A stretch of 64,000 nt of DNA. Source: Lachnospiraceae bacterium MA2020 (GTDB lineage Bacteria; Bacillota; Clostridia; Lachnospirales; Lachnospiraceae). The stretch spans positions 62,001 to 126,000 of the forward strand of contig JQKK01000004.1 in the NCBI GenBank assembly GCA_000746015.1. Direction: 5' to 3'. The notes beneath the pieces were generated by a model, which ran no database searches, was not told where the DNA came from, and saw only the letters and a list, made by a program, of their open reading frames with translations. Below are positions 56,378 to 64,000 of the stretch, in pieces; position 1 is the stretch's first letter, and every line of letters begins with the position of its first letter. The position numbers and the translations under genes were made by a program.

Positions 56378-56956
56378 ATGCAGATATATTTGTTAGACAT
56401 AGATAATCGTATGACGGCATTATGGAAGATTTATTTTGATGCTATAGAGGATGTGCATATAGTATGTAATGATTTTAAGCACTTCATGGGTGTTTATTCT
56501 GTTGATTGTGTAGTATCGCCGGCAAATTCCTATGGTTTGATGGATGGTGGATATGATTTGGCTATAACTGAATACTTTGGTACCCAGCTTATGGAGCGTG
56601 TGCAAAAATACATAATAGAAAAGTGTTATGGCGAGCAGCCGGTAGGAACAAGCATTGTGGTGGATACAGGAATAAATAATATAAAGTTGATTCATACGCC
56701 TTCAATGAGAGTTCCGTCTAATATTTTGGATCCTATGGTAGTTTATTTCTGTATGAGAACATGCTTGATAGAGGCACTTAGGCAAGGTGTTAAGAAAATA
56801 GTGATACCTGCATTTGGTGGCGGGTGCGGAAAAGTTCCGGGACAAAGTATTGCTAAGCTTATGTATGAAGCATACATGCAGGTAATGAATCCACCCAAAG
56901 AACTGAATTGGAATTATGCATTAAGATGGGAGCCGGAGAGAAACGGTTTTTTATAG
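56378..56956 (+). CDS. Macro-domain (ADP-ribose-binding) protein
   Basis: A 192-residue protein with a macro-domain core: DCVVSPANSYGLMDGGYDLAI (about residues 43-63, split at Y) matches the ADP-ribose loop, and IVIPAFGGGCGKVPGQSIAK the second loop. The branch resembles phage tail/Appr-1''-P processing-like macro domains. ATG 56378 follows GAGGA. It precedes a WYL regulator and a nuclease gene, so a role in ADP-ribose signalling or reversal during stress or phage attack is possible but unproven. Confidence 0.82.
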   Translation: MQIYLLDIDNRMTALWKIYFDAIEDVHIVCNDFKHFMGVYSVDCVVSPANSYGLMDGGYDLAITEYFGTQLMERVQKYIIEKCYGEQPVGTSIVVDTGINNIKLIHTPSMRVPSNILDPMVVYFCMRTCLIEALRQGVKKIVIPAFGGGCGKVPGQSIAKLMYEAYMQVMNPPKELNWNYALRWEPERNGFL

Positions 56957-56978
56957 AATTTTGGAACGGAGACAAGCT

Positions 56979-57968
56979 ATGTATGCAACAGGAAATAAGA
57001 AAATGTTAAATATGCTGATACTTGAAATACTTAAGAAATATACAGACGAGGAACATGCGTTGACTCAACAGGAGATAATAAAGCTTCTTGACAAGAATTA
57101 TGGTATGGAATGTGATCGACGTTCTGTGAAAAGCAATGTCCTTTCGTTAAAAGAAATGGGATATGATATTTCGATGGATAAAGGTTATAGATTACTTTCA
57201 AGAGAGTTTGATGATTCCGAACTGCGTATCTTGATAGATAGTATTCTCTTTTCCAAATCTATTTCTAAAAGACAGGCTAAGGACCTGATCAGTAAAATAA
57301 GAAATCTCGCGAGTAACTATTTCAATGCAAAAGTATCTCATGTCAGCAACCTTCCAGAACTTAATCGTACAATAAACAAACAGTCAATGTATTCATTGGA
57401 TACAATAAATGATGCTATAGCATACAGAAAGAAAATAAGTTTTGTTTACAATCAGATGGGTATAGATTTCAAGTTACACCCTAAAAGAGAGGAGAAGTAT
57501 AAGGTTAATCCTTACCAAATTGTTGCTAACAATGGAAGATTCTATCTTATTGGCAACTATGATAAGTACGATAATATTGCTCATTTCAGAATTGATAGGA
57601 TGACTGAAGTAAGGGTGTTGGAAGAAAAAATAAAACCAATGAATAAGGTGCCTGAGATTGAGCATGGACTTAATTTACCAAAACATATGACAGAGCATAT
57701 TTATATGTTTAGTGGCAAGAGTGACTCGATTAAGCTGAGGACTACAGAAGATATGATGTCAGAGCTTGTGGATTGGTTTGGAACAGACTTCAAGATAGTA
57801 GAGAGGTCAGACAATTATATTGACATTAGGGTAGTTTGTAATGTAGAAGCAATGAGGTATTGGGCATTGCAGTACGGGCCGTATGTGGAAGTAATTGAAC
57901 CTGAGTGCCTGAGAAAGAAGGTGATAGGGGATATAGAAGAAATGTATCAGAAATATATTGAGAACTGA
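56979..57968 (+). CDS. WYL-domain transcriptional regulator
   Basis: A 329-residue regulator: N-terminal winged HTH (HALTQQEIIKLLDKNYGMECDR, split at each motif) and a WYL domain (KVNPYQIVANNGRFYLIGNYD, then NIAHFRIDRMTEVRVLE) plus the C-terminal extension. WYL proteins often bind nucleic acid ligands and control defence islands. It starts 22 bases after the macro gene and lies ahead of an Mrr-like nuclease gene, so it probably controls one or both. Confidence 0.88.
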   Translation: MYATGNKKMLNMLILEILKKYTDEEHALTQQEIIKLLDKNYGMECDRRSVKSNVLSLKEMGYDISMDKGYRLLSREFDDSELRILIDSILFSKSISKRQAKDLISKIRNLASNYFNAKVSHVSNLPELNRTINKQSMYSLDTINDAIAYRKKISFVYNQMGIDFKLHPKREEKYKVNPYQIVANNGRFYLIGNYDKYDNIAHFRIDRMTEVRVLEEKIKPMNKVPEIEHGLNLPKHMTEHIYMFSGKSDSIKLRTTEDMMSELVDWFGTDFKIVERSDNYIDIRVVCNVEAMRYWALQYGPYVEVIEPECLRKKVIGDIEEMYQKYIEN

Positions 57969-58007
57969 ATCACGTTTAGCATTGTTATTGTGTGTTGGAG
58001 GAAAATG

Positions 58008-59066
58008 ATGGATAAACAGTATTATTTACACAGGATTTCTTATGAAGGAAATGTTTCATATAGCCTTTTGGAAAATGGCTATCTTACGCTAGGGTGGGGC
58101 ATATTTGCAGGGACAAGAATCCTTGAGGCAGCGAGAGAAAGTACAACTATAGAATTTGAAAAAATAACACAGGAAAAGGGATGTGATAAGATTCGTTCAA
58201 GGTGGGCAATGTGGTATTTTGCACAGATGAAGGTAGATGATTGTATAGTAGTTCCATTGTATGATGGAAAGTTTTCTGTATATGAAATAGAGGAACCAGC
58301 AAAGTCAATTTCTGAGCTAGAAAAAGAATTGGATAGCTTAAAAGGAATGTGGGATAAGCATGAGATTATTTGGCAAAATCATATGTTGTATGATAATGAT
58401 AGCCAAAGAGAGATTGATTTAGGTTTTTGTATTAAGGTTAAGCCTGTTATAGAAAATGCCTTGAGAAAGTATTGTGATGGCAAGTTGACATCTAGAATGA
58501 AAATCAGGAATACAACGGCGAATATTTCAGATCTGGCAGACAATATTTGTGAATCACAAAAAGCTTGGGAAGAAAAAAGGCCAATTAGCCTTTATGATAA
58601 TGTAATTGATGACATGATCACAAAGCTTCAAAAAGAAATTAATGAAAAACTTGATCCAGATAAATTTGAAAACTTGATTAAGTGGTATATGAAAAAATGC
58701 GGAGCCAGTTCATTTATACCTGCAAAAAATGAGCCGGGCAAAAAAGACGGAGCTGATGCAGATATAATTGCAGCATTTGATAACCTTAAGTTTATTGTTT
58801 ATGTCCAGGCAAAATGGCATGTTGGAACAACAGAGGAGTGGGCTGTATTGCAGATTGCTAATTATAAATTGCAAAAATGTGAAGATAAAGGTGATCCCGG
58901 TTATAAATATGCTTCATGGGTTATTTCTTCTGCTGATTCATTTTCGCAATTAGCTGTTAAAGAGGCAGAGGACAGAGGCGTTAGGCTTATCAATGGAAAA
59001 GAATTTGCTAAACTACTTATTGATGCAGGGCTTTTAAACATAGATGATGCATGGAATAACGTTTGA
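58008..59066 (+). CDS. Mrr-like restriction endonuclease family protein
   Basis: About 352 residues. The N-terminal 150 residues are of unknown type with aromatic content (MWYFAQMKVDDCIVVPLYDG). The C-terminal part has a PD-(D/E)XK core of the Mrr kind: GKKDGADADIIAAF then FIVYVQAKWH, i.e. the Asp and Q-x-K of the active site. GGAGGAAAA precedes ATG 58008 (58005 also possible). Mrr relatives cut modified foreign DNA; alone beside a WYL regulator it is a likely type IV-like defence nuclease. Confidence 0.75.
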   Translation: MDKQYYLHRISYEGNVSYSLLENGYLTLGWGIFAGTRILEAARESTTIEFEKITQEKGCDKIRSRWAMWYFAQMKVDDCIVVPLYDGKFSVYEIEEPAKSISELEKELDSLKGMWDKHEIIWQNHMLYDNDSQREIDLGFCIKVKPVIENALRKYCDGKLTSRMKIRNTTANISDLADNICESQKAWEEKRPISLYDNVIDDMITKLQKEINEKLDPDKFENLIKWYMKKCGASSFIPAKNEPGKKDGADADIIAAFDNLKFIVYVQAKWHVGTTEEWAVLQIANYKLQKCEDKGDPGYKYASWVISSADSFSQLAVKEAEDRGVRLINGKEFAKLLIDAGLLNIDDAWNNV

Positions 59067-59602
59067 CATCAATCTGTTTTAATTTATATTTCACTTTTTA
59101 TTTGTACATTATTTTGTACCTTGTGTTTGTTATATTGGATATGAGAAGTAAAACATTGTCTTATATGAAAGCACAGGTAAAAATGGAGACAAAGATATTG
59201 TACATATTAACTGTTAAGTGCTCGCAAGATGATTGCGAATTAGATTTGGAATGTCATGGTATATATGAGATTGATTCGAACTATATTTATTTGAAGGCAG
59301 ACAAAATTTCCAGAGAAAAAATCATGCAGGTTGAGGTGTTGGAGGATGGAAAAAAGGAAAGGAGCGAAAGCAGAAAACAGATTATAGTCAGAATTGCATT
59401 TTTGATCAAGGAGGCAGCTATCGTTTGGGTTAGGGAATGCTTTATGTATATCAAGAAAAACGGCACTAAAAACATGGCGGAAGCATGTACTGATGAATGG
59501 ATTAAAATCTTAAATCCTAATTATGATACAGCATGGTTTACCGGTGGTAAAAAAGTTGATCAATGGAAAGAAGAAATGCGTTTATTGGCTGACAATCTAT
59601 GA
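59063..59602 (+). CDS. Protein of unknown function
   Basis: A 179-codon open frame whose first possible start (TTG 59063) overlaps the nuclease stop; ATG 59141 or ATG 59168 are more likely. The longer form would begin with a hydrophobic segment. The later part is mixed and charged (KADKISREKIMQVEVLEDGKK, broken after 20) with a Trp-containing end (DTAWFTGGKKVDQWKEEM). I do not recognise it. Codon use is as AT-rich as the neighbours. Confidence 0.5.
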   Translation: MTSICFNLYFTFYLYIILYLVFVILDMRSKTLSYMKAQVKMETKILYILTVKCSQDDCELDLECHGIYEIDSNYIYLKADKISREKIMQVEVLEDGKKERSESRKQIIVRIAFLIKEAAIVWVRECFMYIKKNGTKNMAEACTDEWIKILNPNYDTAWFTGGKKVDQWKEEMRLLADNL

Positions 59603-59648
59603 TATGGCTGATGATAAATAAAATGTCGTATTAAAGATTATCATACAT

Positions 59649-60338
59649 ATGTATCGGAGAGATAGTGTGTTTGAACAATTATTTGAAGGTCCATGATTAT
59701 ATGTGATTGCAGGTGTTAAAGGGGTTGGAAAAACTTCGTTATTGATCAATTTGACGAGTGAACTGTCAGAACTATGTAGTGACAAATTTTGCCTATATTG
59801 TTATAGCAGTGCTAATGCATTCAAATTACCGGAAAAATCGGACAGGATAAAGATTCTTGAACTATTGGAGCTACCTATGCAGACAGGACATATCTATTTG
59901 GAATCTAAGTGGGCAAAAGAGGACCATGGGTTATCTGCTGTGATTGTTGATGATTATCGATTCTTGCTTAGAACAGAATCTTTTCATGAAATTGATCTTA
60001 CAAAGAGTGAAAAGATTTTGTATCTGTTAACAAGGTTTAAGACATTGGCAGAAGTATATGATGTTCCGGTAATAATTACATGCGGAGTAGATGATGACTA
60101 TATATATGGTCGCAAGGATAAGAGACCACTGATATCAGATGTTCAGGATTGTCAATACATAAATGCCTTCGCAGATCGAATAATACTAATGCACAGGGAA
60201 GATATATTTCATTCTAATACTGAGAAGACAGGGATAGCAGATTTTATGATAATTGAACCATATAATGATTTATATCATAATCATAGATTTGCGTATTTCT
60301 CTGGGGTAAATAAGTTTTGTGAAGTGCAAAGTAAATGA
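59649..60338 (+). pseudogene. DnaB-like (helicase C-terminal) ATPase interrupted by TGA
   Basis: From ATG 59649 or GTG 59667 the frame reads VFEQLFEGP, then TGA at 59694-59696, then LYVIAGVKGVGKTSLLINL in the same frame. The continuation has Walker A, a Walker B-like AVIVDDYRFL and RPLISDVQDCQYINAFADRI, typical of the RecA-like domain of DnaB helicases, to a stop at 60338. Related proteins have Gly at the broken position, so a single GGA-to-TGA change explains it. The rest (211 codons) is intact. Without readthrough a shortened product could start at GTG 59703. Confidence 0.75.
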
Positions 60339-60384
60339 TTAATACATCTCTAAATATATTTTTTATCGGATAAAGGAGCAGAAA

Positions 60385-60927
60385 ATGTCAAAGTATAGTT
60401 TTGAGAATTTCTATTTAAATATGAATAATAAACAGGCATTTTTTGCTGCAAGAAAAGTGGCTGAAAATCCAGGTTGATACGTCAATCCTCTCTATATTTA
60501 TGGTGATTCAGGAACTGGCAAAACGCATATTCTGTACGATGTTGAAGAGTTCATAAAAGAACGAAATCCAAAAATGAATATTGCTCATGTTACATCTGAG
60601 GCTTTTGAAAAAGACTTAATTTCAGCGCTTAAATCTGGAGGAAAGAGTATTGAATTATTCGGGGACTTTTATTTGAAATCTGATATTCTTATGTTTGATA
60701 ATATAGATTTCTTAGCGGGAAAAGAAAGTGGAAAAATAGAGTTTCTTACCATATTTAATAATCTGTACGAGAGTGGAAAACAGATTATCATAACTGGTAA
60801 TCGCTCACCTAAAAAATATAGGGAAAAAGATTTTTCGGACAACATTATTTCAAGATTGGAGTGGTGGAAGGTAGTAGAAATACCTTCTAATATGTATCAT
60901 TCGCTTTGTGATGATGTAAAAGTCTAG
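60385..60927 (+). pseudogene. DnaA-like AAA+ ATPase interrupted by TGA
   Basis: ATG 60385, behind AAAGGAGCAG, begins MSKYSFENFYLN and runs to AENPG, then TGA at 60475-60477, then YVNPLYIYGDSGTGKTHIL in the same frame. This is the start of a DnaA AAA+ domain with its Walker A; LMFDNIDFLAGK is the Walker B, IITGNRSP and NIISRLEWW the sensor regions. The frame ends at 60927 without the DnaA helix-turn-helix domain, so it is a DnaA-like partial protein (Hda/DnaC size). Only one nonsense codon is seen. Confidence 0.75.
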
Positions 60928-60960
60928 GGCTATGCATTAGAAATTTCGGAAAGGATATTT

Positions 60961-61050
60961 ATGGCGATTAAGGGAGCAATTCTAGGAGATATTTTAGGCT
61001 CACAGTAAGAATCTTTAGATGAATATTTGATGGATATAGTTATAAGCTAA
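60961..61050 (+). pseudogene. Fragment of an ADP-ribosylglycohydrolase gene
   Basis: ATG 60961 behind GGAAAGG reads MAIKGAILGDILGSQ, then TAA (61003-61005), then ESLDEYLMDIVIS and TAA. The first 15 residues match the N-terminus of ADP-ribosylglycohydrolase (DraG) family proteins, which continue with a Tyr at the broken place. Almost all of the gene is missing. A second ribosome-site-like AAAGGAGCAG with a five-codon frame follows at 61061. Confidence 0.55.
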
Positions 61051-61127
61051 AGGAGCAGCAAATGAACAGTAAACTTTAAGTTCTAGTATTTAGCGGGGAT
61101 TATTAATCAACATAAAGCAGATAAAAA

Positions 61128-61334
61128 TCAGGCGTAAGGTGGGAACATATCCAAAGAGCAACATCATTTGGAAACCGCCCAACGAAATCGGATTTTTACG
61201 TAGACTTGTATCACAGACGAAGAGCTCTTAATCTTGAGCGAATCGTCTGTGATGCTATGTCGGAGTTAAAAGAAAGTTCGTTGGAAAGTCGGTTTCCTGT
61301 GTTGCGTTGGATATGTCCCTGACTTACACCGTCA
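61128..61334. repeat. Structured repeat element, full copy B
   Basis: A 207-bp copy of the element at 23931-24139 in the same orientation. GGCGTAAG (61131) pairs with CTTACACC (61323-61330), CATATCC with GGATATG, GCAACA with TGTTGC, GGAAACCG with CGGTTTCC, CCAACGAA with TTCGTTGG, and the central GTATCACAG (61208-61216) with CTGTGATGC (61247-61255), capped by GCTC/GAGC. Relative to copy A, several pairs change on both sides together. It lies between the broken-gene row and the PD-(D/E)XK gene. Confidence 0.85.
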
Positions 61335-61534
61335 TGTTAAAGAAAAAATTAACGCAACCACTTTTAAAACTATGAAAAAGATAGTATGATGTGATTATCT
61401 AATATCAAGTCCATAATCAAAGGATCTTCTATTTTCAAATTTCCGAGTACAAATTTACGCTGCCTGAGCTGATTCAGCTATTTTCTAATTGTAAGTCATG
61501 TGGTAAGATGATACTATTAACTTGAGGAGCAATT

Positions 61535-62371
61535 ATGGCTAAAGAAACATATAAGGATACAAATAATAATACGCAAAGAGATTCTGAAGTAATCAAGATT
61601 GTAGATGATATGACGCTCTTTGACGATGAGCTGATGAGCAAGGTGTTTGATAAGAACATCGAGGCAACAGAGCTTCTTCTGAGGATTATATTGGAGCGTG
61701 ATGATATTAAGGTTATCAAAGTAAAAGGTCAGGTAGAAATGAAAAGTCCTTATCCAAAAGGACGTAACATAAGGCTTGATATTCATGCAGTTGATGGAAA
61801 TGGTGTAGAGTTTGACGTTGAAGTTCAGCGTAATGTAAGAGGCTCGCACATCCGCCGGGCAAGATTCAATGGAAGCATGATGGATGCGAGAATGCTGAAA
61901 GAAAAGCAGGACTTTAAGGAGTTAAAGGATAGCTATATTATTTTTATTTGTCAGCATGATAAGTTTAAAAAGAATAAGCCAGTGTATCATGTAGATAAGA
62001 TTGTAAGAGAAACAGGCGAGATATTTGCTGATGGAGCACATATAATTTATGTGAATGGCAAATATCGAGGAGATGATGCGTTTGGAAAGCTTGCACATGA
62101 TTTTAATTGCAAGAAATCCAAAAATATGTATTATAAGCCGTTTGCTGATGGCGTTAGACACTTTAAGGAAACGGAGAAAGGTAGGGAAGAAATGTGTGAG
62201 TCTGTTGAAAAATATGCAGATAAAAAATCTGAAAAAAGTAGAATGGATACACTTATCAATAATGTAAGCTTAATGATGAAAAATATGAAATGCTCATTGG
62301 AAGACGCTCTTAATGCGTTAGAAATCAGTGGTAAAGAAAGAACGCTTATTACTAAGCAGCTTCAAAAGTGA
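61535..62371 (+). CDS. PD-(D/E)XK nuclease family transposase (Rpn type)
   Basis: A 278-residue protein of the Rpn/PDDEXK-transposase family that is multiplied in Lachnospiraceae. The nuclease core is in IRLDIHAVDGNGVEFDVEVQ (Asp, then Glu-x-Gln), after LFDDELMSKVFDKNIEATEL. The C-terminus is a charged helical tail. TTGAGGAG lies upstream of ATG 61535. It sits between element copies B and C, which have the same orientation. Rpn proteins are linked to recombination-promoting DNA cleavage. Confidence 0.88.
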   Translation: MAKETYKDTNNNTQRDSEVIKIVDDMTLFDDELMSKVFDKNIEATELLLRIILERDDIKVIKVKGQVEMKSPYPKGRNIRLDIHAVDGNGVEFDVEVQRNVRGSHIRRARFNGSMMDARMLKEKQDFKELKDSYIIFICQHDKFKKNKPVYHVDKIVRETGEIFADGAHIIYVNGKYRGDDAFGKLAHDFNCKKSKNMYYKPFADGVRHFKETEKGREEMCESVEKYADKKSEKSRMDTLINNVSLMMKNMKCSLEDALNALEISGKERTLITKQLQK

Positions 62372-62398
62372 AACTAAATAACGAATATAAAGTATGGA

Positions 62399-62428
62399 AA
62401 GCAGTGGACAATAAGTCTACTGCTTTTT
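62399..62428 (+). terminator. Rho-independent terminator
   Basis: GCAGTGGAC pairs with GTCTACTGC (one G-T) around AATAA, followed by TTTTT. Its T tract is also the left edge of element copy C. Confidence 0.88.
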
Positions 62429-62566
62429 ATGTAGACTAGCACCACAGACGAAGAGTTCTTGATCTTGAGCGAATCGTCTGCGGTGCTATGTCGGAGTTAA
62501 AAGAAAGTTCGGTGGAAAGTCGGTTTCCTGTGTTGCGTTGGATATGTGTCCCGGCTTACGCCGTCA
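62425..62566. repeat. Structured repeat element, 5'-truncated copy C
   Basis: From TTTTATGTAGACTAGCACC onward this matches copies A and B to the end (GCCGTCA at 62566), including the central hairpin GCACCACAG/CTGCGGTGC with one A-C mismatch. The left arm of about 70 bases is missing and replaced by the terminator of the PD-(D/E)XK gene, so the outer stems cannot form. Confidence 0.85.
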
Positions 62567-62599
62567 TGTTATCAAATCAGTGAAATTAAGAGTGAATCT

Positions 62600-63802
62600 T
62601 TATTTCTCCCTATCTTGATTCATATAGTGCTCAACTGCAGTTGGCAGTCCTTTTGACTCCAGCTTTCTATTTACCTTTCGCTTGAGAAGAGTATAGATCA
62701 CTGCGAAGGTAGGAACTCCAAGGTACATGCCGAGGGCTCCGAAGAATCCACCGCCTACAAGGATTGAGAAGATTACCCAGAAGCCGCTGAGCCCGGTCGA
62801 ATCTCCAAAAAGCTTTGGCTTGATGATATTTCCGTCACACTGCTGCAGGATAAGTATCATTATCAAAAAGTACAGTGCCTTGATAGGACTGATGAGCAAT
62901 ATGATAATGGCACTTGGTATAGCGCCGAGGTAAGGACCAAAAAACGGAATAATGTTTGTAACACCAACGATAACACTTATCAGGACCGGATAAGGAATAT
63001 TGATAAAGATGCAAAGCACGAAGCAGATACCTCCGATAAGGAGAGAATCTATGAGGCTGCTCTTGATATAGTCCTGGAAGGTTTTGTTTGTATAGTGGAA
63101 AAACTCTCCAAGCGCTTCAACTTTTTCGGTTGTGAAAAGTGCATTGAATATCTTGTTAACCTGTCCGTAAAAGTGCTCCCTCATGCCCATGATGTAGCAG
63201 GAGAGTATCATACCAAGCAGAAGATTCCAAAGGAAAGAAAAACCGGAAGAAATACCGCTTGCTATGCCAGTGGAAACATTTGTAACTATAGATTTTAACT
63301 GCGGCAGAAGATTGTCGGAAATCCATACTCCAATGTCATATGAGTTTTGATTCAAATAACTTTCAATTTCCGGATAATCACTAAATACCTTGTCAGCAGT
63401 CGCCATGAGATTGTTGTAGTAGGTAGGAAATGATCCTGCGATACTGTTGATACTGGAGACAAGCTGAGGAACAAGGATGCTTATGAACAGGTAAACCGCC
63501 AGTATGATACAGAGCATCGTACAGAAAATAGATATGTTTCTGACTGATTTTTTACTTAGGCGGATTTTAATCTTTTCTAGAAGTTTTGGTATGTTGACAT
63601 CAAAATAATCTAAAAGCGGAGAAAAAAGATAAGTGATCAAAAAGCCATTAAAAATCGGCAGCATGATCTTAAAGAATCCGCGAAATCCCTTAGAAAAACT
63701 GGAAAAATTAAACATAACAAAGCATACTGCTATACTTGCGATAATTACAAAGAAAGCAGTAATTCCCATATTAATATACTTTCTATCTACTTTGAATCGC
63801 AT
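62600..63802 (-). CDS. AI-2E family transporter / permease
   Basis: A 400-residue membrane protein of the AI-2E (PerM/YdiK) family with about eight helices, an extracellular helical domain (about residues 130-190), and the conserved VGVTNIIPFFGPYLGAIPSA and GLSGFWVIFSILVGGGFFG segments. The start is ATG 63802 just after AGGAGGCTCCCT on the minus strand; a longer frame to 63844 lacks a site. The family is variously given as quorum-signal exporter or sodium/proton antiporter; the substrate here is unknown. Confidence 0.9.
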   Translation of the reverse strand: MRFKVDRKYINMGITAFFVIIASIAVCFVMFNFSSFSKGFRGFFKIMLPIFNGFLITYLFSPLLDYFDVNIPKLLEKIKIRLSKKSVRNISIFCTMLCIILAVYLFISILVPQLVSSINSIAGSFPTYYNNLMATADKVFSDYPEIESYLNQNSYDIGVWISDNLLPQLKSIVTNVSTGIASGISSGFSFLWNLLLGMILSCYIMGMREHFYGQVNKIFNALFTTEKVEALGEFFHYTNKTFQDYIKSSLIDSLLIGGICFVLCIFINIPYPVLISVIVGVTNIIPFFGPYLGAIPSAIIILLISPIKALYFLIMILILQQCDGNIIKPKLFGDSTGLSGFWVIFSILVGGGFFGALGMYLGVPTFAVIYTLLKRKVNRKLESKGLPTAVEHYMNQDREK

Positions 63803-63909
63803 AGGGAGCCTCCTAAAAGAATAATTATAAAATGATTTTAGCACAATAAAGCATTTATTTCTATTAAATAAAGCTTAAGGTATTGCATAAAACACAAATA
63901 TGATATATA

Positions 63910-63947
63910 TTTAGATATAACAAAAGTAGTTTAGATATAACTATAAT
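63910..63947 (+). promoter_or_regulatory. Direct repeats and -10 upstream of the last gene
   Basis: TTTAGATATAAC occurs at 63910 and again at 63930, exactly 20 bases (two helical turns) apart, and TATAAT follows at 63942-63947. The second copy covers the space just upstream of the -10, a position typical of an activator or repressor site. Confidence 0.5.
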
Positions 63948-63977
63948 ATATTTTTTATAAAGGGAGCAGGTATAGTC

Positions 63978-64000
63978 ATGTTACAGTACAATGAAGAATG
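63978..64000 (+). CDS. Start of an unidentified gene (partial)
   Basis: ATG 63978 is preceded by AAGGGAGCAGG at about ten bases; seven codons (MLQYNEE) are visible before the window ends. Nothing can be said of its function. Confidence 0.45.

Noticed and set aside
59694-60477. UGA recoding (selenocysteine or UGA as Trp) in the DnaB-like and DnaA-like genes
   Set aside because: TGA is used as a normal stop by several genes here (for example mutL, miaB neighbours and rng's upstream gene), relatives have no Cys/Sec need at these sites, and the next gene is broken by TAA. Simple nonsense mutation is preferred, though readthrough is not excluded.
56030-62566. Prophage
   Set aside because: No integrase, terminase, capsid or tail genes were seen; only replication-type ATPase remnants, an Rpn-type gene and defence-like genes.

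Overview
The window reads as a chromosomal segment of a Gram-positive anaerobe of the Clostridia, most likely a Lachnospiraceae of the Butyrivibrio/Pseudobutyrivibrio/Lachnospira kind. This is inferred from the order miaB-mutS-mutL-miaA-(methionine gamma-lyase family)-DUF4321-radC-mreBCD-mrdA-rodA-mgsA, from SepF next to YggS, from ECF transporter parts, from many sugar/chemotaxis lipoproteins, and from AGGAGG-type ribosome binding sites with frequent TTG/GTG starts. No rRNA or tRNA gene was seen.

Layout. 1-5.9 kb: the end of a methionine ABC importer (metI, metQ), then an aminotransferase, an L-2-hydroxyacid dehydrogenase and a LysR regulator in overlapping order, then an APC amino acid exporter/antiporter. 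6-17 kb: a three-domain HisF-like/HisI/HisE fusion, a B12-radical SAM protein with its DUF2344 partner and a short RNase E/G, a sugar nucleotidyltransferase, a convergent prs-yfbR pair, a DUF362 ferredoxin protein, an ECF S component with a kinase, and a flavodoxin-like reductase. 17.1-23.9 kb: a complete type II-A CRISPR-Cas locus (tracrRNA on the minus strand, cas9, cas1, cas2, csn2, leader, 10 intact repeats plus a degenerate terminal repeat). 24.2-27.2 kb: a sugar-type binding protein translationally linked to a chemoreceptor. 27.3-51.8 kb: a housekeeping block for tRNA modification, mismatch repair, cell shape and peptidoglycan (mreBCD, PBP2, RodA, DD-carboxypeptidase), division (SepF), aroB, lspA and rluD. 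51.8-56 kb: membrane and lipoprotein genes of less clear function. 56-62.6 kb: an AT-rich accessory island with a macro-domain protein, a WYL regulator, an Mrr-like nuclease, a row of genes broken by single nonsense codons, and a PD-(D/E)XK (Rpn-type) gene. It ends with an AI-2E family permease and the start of another gene.

The most interesting unexplained structure is a family of about 208-bp elements at 23931-24139, 61128-61334 and (5'-truncated) 62425-62566, with a short internally deleted relative on the other strand at 56114-56199. The two full copies fold end to end into one long rod, and four positions differ between them by paired, compensating changes. That points to a conserved RNA (or selected DNA cruciform) rather than a decaying repeat. 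I do not recognise it as a named family. The second item is the CRISPR locus: the tracrRNA promoter (TTGACA, 17 nt, TATGAT on the minus strand) lies on top of the cas9 ribosome binding site and start codon, and the Cas9 has a Glu in place of the HNH metal-ligand Asp.
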